Source: WVWW01 sp041568335
GTDB lineage: Bacteria; Acidobacteriota; Polarisedimenticolia; Polarisedimenticolales; Polarisedimenticolaceae
DNA: 6,859 nt
NCBI GenBank assembly: GCA_041568335.1
Contig: JBFFZZ010000166.1
Location: 1 to 6,859 of the forward strand
Direction: 5' to 3'
The notes under the pieces are model-generated. The model was not told the origin of the DNA. It saw nothing but the letters and a program-made list of their open reading frames with translations, and ran no database searches. This document shows, piece after piece, positions 1 to 5,468 of this stretch. Both the position numbers and the translations under genes were made by a program. Position 1 is the first letter of the stretch. Every line of letters starts with the position of its first letter.

Positions 1-1
1 C

Positions 2-1801
2 CTGGCGGGTTGCGGTGCGAACGAGGTGTTGCTCTACCGCCCCGACGGTCCCGGACCGGACAACGCGCGCACGGTCCGCTCGGAACGCGAGTTGTTACGC
101 GCCTTCGTCCGGCGCGTCCGGGAGCTGGACCCGGATATCGTCACCGGCTGGAACGTGATCGGTTTCGACCTCGCGGTCTTGTCCCGCATGGCCGGAGCAA
201 ACGGGGTTCGGCTGACGTTGGGTCGCGGTAATGAACCGCTGCGCGTCCGCCAGACGGGCACCGCCCGCGGCGCGGCACAAGCGCTGCTGCCGGGCCGCGT
301 GGTCCTCGACGGGATCGATCTGTTGCGCGGAGCGTTCGTCAAGATGGAGAGCTATTCGCTCAACGCCGTGGCGCGGACCGTGCTCGGCCGGGGCAAGACG
401 ATCACGGGAAGCGCTCGCGCGGAGGAGATCACCCGGCGTTGGCGCGAGGATCCCGCTGCTCTGGCGGAGTACAACCTGATCGACGCGCAGCTCGTGCTCG
501 AGATCCTCGAACGTCTGCGGCTGCTCCCGCTGACGGTCGAGCGGTCGCTGCTGACCGGCATGCCCCCGGATCGGGTCGCCGCCAGCGTCGCTTCCTTCGA
601 TTTCTTGTATCTCTCGGAGCTGACCCGCCGCCGCCGCGTCGCCCCGCTCGCGCGTCCCCGGGCCGAGCTGGAAGGTCAGAGCGGCGGGCACGTCCTGACG
701 CCGAAGAGCGGGCTGCACCGCAACGTCCTGCTGTTCGACTTTCAAAGCCTGTACCCCAGCATCATCCGGACCTTCAACATCGACCCGCTGGGGATGGTTG
801 AAGCGATCCACGACGACGACCCGATCCGGGCCCCGAACGGGACGACGTTCACGAGGGACGCCGCGATCCTGCCGGGACTGTTGAACGAGCTGGCGCCGCA
901 GCGGGTCGCGGCGAAACGCGCCGGGGACGAGGTCAAGAGCCAGGCGATCAAGATCCTGATGAACTCCTTCTACGGTGTGCTGGGAACTTCCGCATGCCGT
1001 TTCGCCTTTCCGGGTCTGGCGAATGCGATCACCGGATTCGGCCGTGAGGTGCTGCTCTGGACCAAGGCGCGATTCGAGGCGCTGGGCCTCGACGTCCTCT
1101 ACGGCGACACCGACAGCCTGTTCGTCGCGTCGGGCGAGACCGACGCCGGGCTCGCCGCCGATCGTGGGACCGAGCTCGCTCGTCGCATCAACGGCGAGCT
1201 CGCGGCTCACGTCCGCGACCGCTGGAACGTCGAAAGCCGCCTTGTTCTCGAGCTCGAACGGTTGTACCTGCGGCTGCTTCTGCCCGAGGTCAAGCACGGA
1301 GGCGGGGGCGGTGCGCGCAAGCGTTACGCCGGGCTGGTGCGAACCGAGACCGGTGGCGAGGTGGTGCTGACCGGGATGGAGGCCGTGCGCCGCGACTGGA
1401 CACCGCTCGCCCGCCGCGCCCAGCGGGATCTGTTCGAACGGTTGTTTCACGATCGCGACGTGACGGACTACCTGCGCAAGCTGGTCGCGAGGCTACGCGC
1501 CGGCGAGTTCGACGACGAGCTCGTGTATCGCAAGACTCTGCGGCGACGATTGGACAGCTACACGGCGACCACACCGCCGCACGTCGCCGCCGCGCGCAAG
1601 CTGGCGGGCCCGGCACCGCGGGTCGTGCGCTACTACATCACGTTGAACGGGCCCGAGCCGGCGGTGCAACGCGATTCGGCCATCGATTACGAGCACTACG
1701 TGCAGAAGCAGGTTCGCGGGATCGCGGAACCGGTGCTCGCGATCCTCGGCCTGGATTTCGATCAGGTGATCGGGGACGACACCCAGCTCCGCCTGTTCTG
1801 A
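2..1801 (+). CDS. polB: DNA polymerase II, family B (5'-truncated by window edge)
   Basis: DNA-dependent DNA polymerase with 3'-5' proofreading, which in E. coli serves SOS repair, replication restart and translesion synthesis. The frame is open to the left edge, giving 599 visible residues. E. coli Pol II has 783, so roughly 185 N-terminal residues, including the Exo I DxE motif, lie outside. Counting from the first full codon, I see Exo II NVIGFD (51-56), Exo III YNLID (157-161), polymerase motif A DFQSLYPSII (246-255), motif B KILMNSFYG (317-325), motif C YGDTDS (367-372), and KRYAG (440-444). The protein ends in QLRLF, matching the QLGLF beta-clamp-binding tail of E. coli Pol II. The NGPEP and DYEHY segments near the C terminus also match Pol II. 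All visible catalytic residues are intact. A GTG at position 26 is an internal codon, not the start. The promoter, and hence any LexA control, is not visible. The 3' end overlaps the convergent aldolase gene by 40 bases. Confidence 0.96.
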   Translation: MAGCGANEVLLYRPDGPGPDNARTVRSERELLRAFVRRVRELDPDIVTGWNVIGFDLAVLSRMAGANGVRLTLGRGNEPLRVRQTGTARGAAQALLPGRVVLDGIDLLRGAFVKMESYSLNAVARTVLGRGKTITGSARAEEITRRWREDPAALAEYNLIDAQLVLEILERLRLLPLTVERSLLTGMPPDRVAASVASFDFLYLSELTRRRRVAPLARPRAELEGQSGGHVLTPKSGLHRNVLLFDFQSLYPSIIRTFNIDPLGMVEAIHDDDPIRAPNGTTFTRDAAILPGLLNELAPQRVAAKRAGDEVKSQAIKILMNSFYGVLGTSACRFAFPGLANAITGFGREVLLWTKARFEALGLDVLYGDTDSLFVASGETDAGLAADRGTELARRINGELAAHVRDRWNVESRLVLELERLYLRLLLPEVKHGGGGGARKRYAGLVRTETGGEVVLTGMEAVRRDWTPLARRAQRDLFERLFHDRDVTDYLRKLVARLRAGEFDDELVYRKTLRRRLDSYTATTPPHVAAARKLAGPAPRVVRYYITLNGPEPAVQRDSAIDYEHYVQKQVRGIAEPVLAILGLDFDQVIGDDTQLRLF

Positions 1802-2430
1802 TCGGGGTCGACGGCGGCGAGGAGCTCCCGGGCGCGTTGTTCCACCCGATCGAAGCGCCCTTCTTCGAGAAAGCTCTTCTCGAACAACGGGGCGACGAAG
1901 CCGACCGCCCAGGCGCCGGCGGCGAGCCACGACGCCGCGTTCTCGCGGTTCACGCCGCTGGTGGGGACGAGGCGCAGGAACGGCAACGGGCCGAGGCACG
2001 CCGCGACGAAGGAGGGGCCGCCTCCGGGAGCGGGAAAGACCTTCTGCAGGCCGGCACCGGCGCGCCACGCGCGCAACATCTCGGTCGGCGTGCTCGTGCC
2101 GGGCATGACCGCGACGCCGAGATCGACGGCGCGCTCGATCACGGCCTCGTCGACGACCGGCGAGACGACGAATCTGGCTCCGGCGCGCACGGCGTTGTCG
2201 ACGTCGTCGACCTCGATCACGGTTCCCGCTCCGACGACGAGCTCGGGACGCGAGGAGAAGCGCTCGATGCAGACCAGTGCCCCCGGTGTGTTGAGCGTGA
2301 ACTCGATGACACGGAAACCGCCACGGACCGCGGCTTCCATCGCCGGCTCGACCGCGTCCGCGATCGATGTCCGGAGAATCGCGGAGGCGCGTTGCTTGCC
2401 GAGAAACCCGGCAAACTCCTCGGGCTTCAT
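1762..2430 (-). CDS. KDPG/KHG-family class I aldolase
   Basis: A 222-residue TIM-barrel aldolase of the Eda/DgoA family, which splits 2-keto-3-deoxy acids (KDPG, KDPGal or 4-hydroxy-2-oxoglutarate) to pyruvate plus an aldehyde through a lysine Schiff base. Length fits the family (about 205-225). Seen: catalytic Glu43 in RVIEFTLNTPG, VGAGT (66-70), SP (90-91), PGTST (110-114), Schiff-base Lys130 in QKVFPA, and PTSGV (156-160) where Eda has PTGGI. Two differences stand out: Asn47 replaces the Arg of E. coli Eda, as in DgoA-type enzymes, and the C-terminal phosphate-binding G-G-S is replaced by VGFVAPLF (176-183). A non-phosphorylated or different substrate is therefore possible, so I give no gene symbol. 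The ATG at 2430 overlaps the upstream nucleotidyltransferase stop (ATGA), with a G-rich Shine-Dalgarno-like GGGGGG just upstream, which points to translational coupling. The frame stays open upstream to 2946, but that part is antisense-type low-complexity translation over the neighbouring gene. Confidence 0.9.
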   Translation of the reverse strand: MKPEEFAGFLGKQRASAILRTSIADAVEPAMEAAVRGGFRVIEFTLNTPGALVCIERFSSRPELVVGAGTVIEVDDVDNAVRAGARFVVSPVVDEAVIERAVDLGVAVMPGTSTPTEMLRAWRAGAGLQKVFPAPGGGPSFVAACLGPLPFLRLVPTSGVNRENAASWLAAGAWAVGFVAPLFEKSFLEEGRFDRVEQRARELLAAVDPDQNRRSWVSSPIT

Positions 2431-3350
2431 GACGCCCCCCAGCTCAGCGCCTCTTCCTCGGTATCGATGTCGAGCGCGAGGGACAACGGATCGACCAGCG
2501 GGACGCGGACACGGCAACCCGTCTTGCGGGTCCGGTCCCGGCGAATCAACAGGTCGGAGAGCACCTGTTCGAGCTGCGCGAGCGTGATCCGGCCGCGGCC
2601 CAAACGGCTCACGCCGCCGACACCCGCGCGAACCGTCACCCAGGTGATGTCCGGTAGCCGCAGGGTCAGCAGCCGGCGGCAATCCTCGAGCAGGAGCGAG
2701 CCGATCATCCGGAGCAGGACCACCGACCGCCGGTAGGCCAGGTTGCGGTTGCGCGTCGCGTAGACGTGGCTGAACAACCGTCGGAGGAAGTCGAGACGCA
2801 GCGCCGGCGGATCGACGATCACGAGGTGGCCGCCGAGGACCTCGACGGCTTGACGACCGCGTGCCGGACGCACGCGGTAGCGCGGCTTCCAGACCGAGGC
2901 CCCGAGTTTCTTCGGATCGGTTGGGACGCGAACCAGCGGGAACCACAGATCGCAGGGGCCGGCCCGGCGAAAGTCGTCGGCCATCGCATCGAGGGTCTCC
3001 GCCTCGGGGAGGATGTCGCAGGTGATGAACGCCACGGGCTCGCCCGGGTGGCGCGCCTGAACGGTGCGCAGCGATCGATCGATATTCGTGCCGAAATCGG
3101 CGTGCGTGTCCACCAGGTCGACATCGGGGCAGATCGAGCGGTACACCCGTGCGGGTCCCGCGACGTACACGGGGCCGAAGGAATCGGACGCACGGATTCG
3201 CTCGACGACGTGCTTCACCAGAGGCACGCCGTTGATCTTGAGATCCGCCCCCTTGAGCCCGGCCAGGGAGTGGACTTCGTCGACCCCCTCCGGCAGCTGG
3301 CTGGGCCGGCCGTCGCTACCGGCCAGGATGATGATCGGGATCTTGTTCAC
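2427..3350 (-). CDS. Nucleotidyltransferase-fold protein (MobA/IspD-like GT-A), substrate unknown
   Basis: About 307 residues from the GTG at 3350, a cytoplasmic protein with the GT-A NTP-transferase fold. Such proteins usually move a nucleotide onto a sugar phosphate or cofactor. Seen: an N-terminal beta strand and glycine loop IPIIILAGSDGR (4-15), a conserved-type lysine in LKINGVPLVKHVVERI (37-52), the probable metal-binding aspartate in ITCDILPEAETLD (109-121), GGHLVIVD (173-180), and a closing ALDIDTEEE (292-300) like the D-[IV]-D-T-P-E-D end of IspD/CofC-type enzymes. The loop reads LAGSDGR rather than LAAG or LAGG, and about 23 residues separate it from the lysine, so this is a divergent member. 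The basic stretch 200-285 is not matched to a named domain. Upstream in-frame starts at 3398 (ATG) and 3407 (GTG) lack a Shine-Dalgarno and add an unconserved-looking basic leader. GTG 3350 starts right at the fold, though its own Shine-Dalgarno is weak. The gene is first in a two-gene operon with the aldolase. Confidence 0.8.
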   Translation of the reverse strand: MNKIPIIILAGSDGRPSQLPEGVDEVHSLAGLKGADLKINGVPLVKHVVERIRASDSFGPVYVAGPARVYRSICPDVDLVDTHADFGTNIDRSLRTVQARHPGEPVAFITCDILPEAETLDAMADDFRRAGPCDLWFPLVRVPTDPKKLGASVWKPRYRVRPARGRQAVEVLGGHLVIVDPPALRLDFLRRLFSHVYATRNRNLAYRRSVVLLRMIGSLLLEDCRRLLTLRLPDITWVTVRAGVGGVSRLGRGRITLAQLEQVLSDLLIRRDRTRKTGCRVRVPLVDPLSLALDIDTEEEALSWGAS

Positions 3351-3372
3351 CGTGTTTCGCTCGCCGCGTTGC

Positions 3373-3401
3373 TTGCCCGTTCGCGGGGCTTGCTCCATAT
3401 T
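3373..3401 (+). promoter_or_regulatory. Candidate sigma-70-type promoter for the YbhP-like gene
   Basis: TTGCCC at 3373-3378 and CATATT at 3396-3401 are separated by 17 bases, each matching 4 of 6 bases of the TTGACA/TATAAT consensus. The AT-rich -10 stands out in this GC-rich sequence. A transcript starting near 3408 would have a leader of about 17 bases containing the Shine-Dalgarno. The call rests on sequence similarity only. Confidence 0.4.
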
Positions 3402-3402
3402 A
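3397..3402 (-). promoter_or_regulatory. Candidate -10 element (TAATAT) for the nucleotidyltransferase-aldolase operon
   Basis: The minus strand reads TAATAT here, 5 of 6 bases of the TATAAT consensus except for order at the centre, and no good -35 lies 16-18 bases upstream. It shares the same AT-rich patch as the plus-strand -10, so the two divergent promoters would overlap. A transcript start near 3390 would give a leader of about 40 bases before GTG 3350 and would exclude the ATG at 3398 as the start. Confidence 0.25.
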
Positions 3403-3412
3403 CGCACGGATC

Positions 3413-3418
3413 AAGGGA
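3413..3418 (+). promoter_or_regulatory. Ribosome binding site deciding the GTG start at 3425
   Basis: AAGGGA lies 6 bases upstream of GTG 3425, a good Shine-Dalgarno match and spacing. It supports GTG 3425 as the true start, directly before the first beta strand RLRVLTYNIH of the domain. Confidence 0.65.
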
Positions 3419-3424
3419 ATTGCC

Positions 3425-4168
3425 GTGCGTCTTCGCGTTCTAACCTACAACATACACCGGGCCATCGGTGTGGACCGCCGCTTTCGGCTCGACCGCATCG
3501 CCGACATCCTCTACCACCACGACGCGGATTTGATCCTGCTTCAGGAGGTGGACGACGGCGCGCCGCGCTCGAAGCGGATCGATCTGGCCAAGAAACTGGC
3601 CCAACTGGTGGATTACCCGCATTACGCCGTCGGCCACAACGTCCGGTTACGCAACGGCCGTTACGGAAACGCGACCCTGAGCCGATTCGAGATCCAACGC
3701 GAGCGCAACATCGATCTGACGATCGGCAAACGCAAACGGCGCGGTTGCCAGCACACGACCCTGCGCATCGAAAAACGGGCCGGGCACCCGCACTGGGTCG
3801 AGGTGTTCAACCTGCACCTCGGACTCTCCCCCAAGGAACGGACGCAACAGATCGGTCGTCTCGTCAAGTCCGCCGAGTTCAAGTCGTTGACGCCGGACCG
3901 GCCGTGCATCGTCGCCGGGGACTTCAACGACTGGCGCTCGATGCTGCATCCGATCTTCACGCAGATCCTCGACTTCCACTGCGCGACCCAACCGGACGAC
4001 GAGCTCAACGGTGCGATCCGGACGTTCCCGGCGTTCTCGCCGACGGGCGGCCTGGATCGGCTGTATTGCCGCGGGCTACGCATCCTCAACGCTCGGCGCT
4101 GCCGTCTGCGCGCGTCGCGGGTCGCCAGCGACCACCTCCCGGTGATCGTCGATCTGGAAATCCCGTAG
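3425..4168 (+). CDS. Endonuclease/exonuclease/phosphatase (EEP) family protein, YbhP-like
   Basis: A 247-residue single-domain metal-dependent phosphoesterase of the EEP (DNase I-like) superfamily. Members cut phosphodiester or phosphomonoester bonds in nucleic acids, lipids or small molecules. All signature residues are present: Asn9 in TYNIH, Glu41 in LLQEVD, GNATLSR (81-87), His131 in NLHLGL, Asp166 and Asn168 in AGDFNDWR, LDRLY (210-214), and Asp236-His237 in SDHLP. The layout, especially GNAxLSR, GDFNDWR, RTFP and LDRxY, closely resembles E. coli YbhP, which is encoded beside the cardiolipin synthase ClsB. No such synthase is visible here. There is no signal peptide or membrane segment, so a cytoplasmic location is expected. 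The true substrate cannot be told from sequence. The gene is divergent from the nucleotidyltransferase operon and its stop is one base from the stop of the convergent TPR gene. Confidence 0.92.
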   Translation: MRLRVLTYNIHRAIGVDRRFRLDRIADILYHHDADLILLQEVDDGAPRSKRIDLAKKLAQLVDYPHYAVGHNVRLRNGRYGNATLSRFEIQRERNIDLTIGKRKRRGCQHTTLRIEKRAGHPHWVEVFNLHLGLSPKERTQQIGRLVKSAEFKSLTPDRPCIVAGDFNDWRSMLHPIFTQILDFHCATQPDDELNGAIRTFPAFSPTGGLDRLYCRGLRILNARRCRLRASRVASDHLPVIVDLEIP

Positions 4169-4169
4169 G

Positions 4170-5468
4170 TTATTCCGGATCGGGAGCCGTCGAGAGGGTC
4201 GCGGCGCCGATGGACTGTTCGAGGAGGGCGTCGGCCTGAACGCGATCGCCCATCGCCGCGGCGTAGTCCGACGCGCGGCGCAGGAACTGAGCCTCGGCGG
4301 GGGCCCGCGCCAGTGCCTGCTCCAGCGCCTCCGCGGCCCGATCCGGTGTGTCCTCCGCAAGCGCGCGCGCGACCCGCGCCAGCCATGCCCGCGCGCTACC
4401 GTCCCGCGCTGCCGCCAGCGCCCGGTCCCCCGCCTCGATACGACCTTGAAGGAACAACGCTTCCGCCTGTCCCGCGGCGTTGCGCTCGGCGTAGCCCCCG
4501 AGACGCATCGCACGCTTGAACCAGCCCAGCGCCACGTCCGGCCGCCCGGCGGTCAGCTCGACCTCCGCGAGAAGCAACGGGATCGCGCCGTCCACCGTAT
4601 CGACCATGCGGCTCTCCAGGAGCCGGCTGTTGCGACGGTACTCGTTGAGCCGTGTGCTGATGTTGTGGTAGCGGCGAGACTCGTCCTCGCGTCCGGCCCT
4701 CGAGAGCAACGCCGCCAGGTGCTCGTAAGGGGGGCGCAAACCGGGATCCAGCTCGACCGCATGAAGGAACGCGCGTTCGGCCGCCGCGTCGTCGCCGCGA
4801 TTCATCGCCGTCAGCCCGCTGCGGTAGACGATCGCGGCCGAGTGGGGCAGGTTGGCCAACCCCTCCTCGACGACGGCCGCGGCGCGTTCCGTCTCGCCTT
4901 GAATCTGCAGCACGTCGATCAGGCTCGTGACGGTCGGCTCGGCGAGCGGATCCAGCGCGTAGCTCTTCTCGAGCAGACGGACCACGGTGTCGAAATCCGA
5001 TCGGGTGTAATAGATCATCGCCTGGCGATACCAGGTCTCGGCGTGGCGCGGGTCGAGCTCCGCGGCACGATCGAAAGAGACGAGTGCGTCGTCGTACAGA
5101 CTCAGGTGGAACTCGTTGAACCCCTTGTAGAACCAGGGAAGCGCGAGATCGGGATGTTCCTCGGCGATCTCGCGAAAGACCCGGATGGCCTCCTGATTGC
5201 GTCCCATCTGGTTGCACAGTGTGGAAACCCAGACATAGGGCTCGCGCAGCACCACGGCCGTGCGCAGGGCCTGCTTGGCGTGATCGAGCGCCGCCCCGTG
5301 ATCGCCCGACTGGAACGAGGCATGGAAGCGACGGCGCTGTTGCTGGTAGAGCGGGTCCGCCTCGGCGGCCGCGAGGGCCGAGGCGTCCGGCTGGGCCGGC
5401 GGCGGTGGCGGCGTGGACTCGCAAGCGCAGCAGACCGCCAGGACGACCAGCGCCGCCGCGATCCTCAT
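4170..5468 (-). CDS. TPR-repeat probable lipoprotein
   Basis: A 432-residue protein with an N-terminal hydrophobic signal (MRIAAALVVLAVCCAC). It is followed by a proline-rich linker (19-27) and then helical repeats to near the C terminus. Cys16 after Ala15 is the likeliest lipidated residue, but the CCAC context is not a textbook lipobox. I count about eight TPR-like units, clearest at 77-107, 109-140, 143-174, 176-208, 211-242 and 294-324. Typical TPR signatures include the ends AELDP, YALDP and VELDP and internal small residues. TPR arrays bind other proteins, so an envelope scaffold role is likely. The exact partner is unknown, but the ATGA overlap with the upstream ASPIC/UnbV gene makes that protein the best candidate. 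A GAGG Shine-Dalgarno lies about 7 bases before the ATG at 5468. The stop is TAA, one base from the convergent EEP gene's stop, leaving no room for a terminator between them. Confidence 0.88.
   Translation of the reverse strand: MRIAAALVVLAVCCACESTPPPPPAQPDASALAAAEADPLYQQQRRRFHASFQSGDHGAALDHAKQALRTAVVLREPYVWVSTLCNQMGRNQEAIRVFREIAEEHPDLALPWFYKGFNEFHLSLYDDALVSFDRAAELDPRHAETWYRQAMIYYTRSDFDTVVRLLEKSYALDPLAEPTVTSLIDVLQIQGETERAAAVVEEGLANLPHSAAIVYRSGLTAMNRGDDAAAERAFLHAVELDPGLRPPYEHLAALLSRAGREDESRRYHNISTRLNEYRRNSRLLESRMVDTVDGAIPLLLAEVELTAGRPDVALGWFKRAMRLGGYAERNAAGQAEALFLQGRIEAGDRALAAARDGSARAWLARVARALAEDTPDRAAEALEQALARAPAEAQFLRRASDYAAAMGDRVQADALLEQSIGAATLSTAPDPE

Noticed and set aside
95..1450. Long minus-strand open frame (451 codons) opposite polB
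   Set aside because: It is the antisense of a gene with every Pol II motif intact. Its translation has no recognisable domain and reflects stop-poor high-GC DNA.
1837..2736. Plus-strand open frame (299 codons) opposite the aldolase and nucleotidyltransferase
   Set aside because: It spans two genes with recognisable folds on the other strand, has low-complexity Arg/Asp-rich sequence and no domain.
2431..2946. N-terminal extension of the aldolase frame upstream of ATG 2430
   Set aside because: The extra 172 residues are Arg/Pro/Ala-rich, overlap the nucleotidyltransferase in another frame, and the aldolase family starts at the ATG with ATGA coupling.
4161..4185. Inverted repeat TCCCG/CGGGA between the convergent EEP and TPR stops, as a terminator
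   Set aside because: The stem is only 5 base pairs, the loop is 15 bases, and there is no T-run on either side.
3064..4239. Plus-strand open frame (391 codons) through the divergent region and the EEP gene
   Set aside because: It runs out of frame over the well-supported EEP gene and gives Arg/Pro-rich sequence with no domain.
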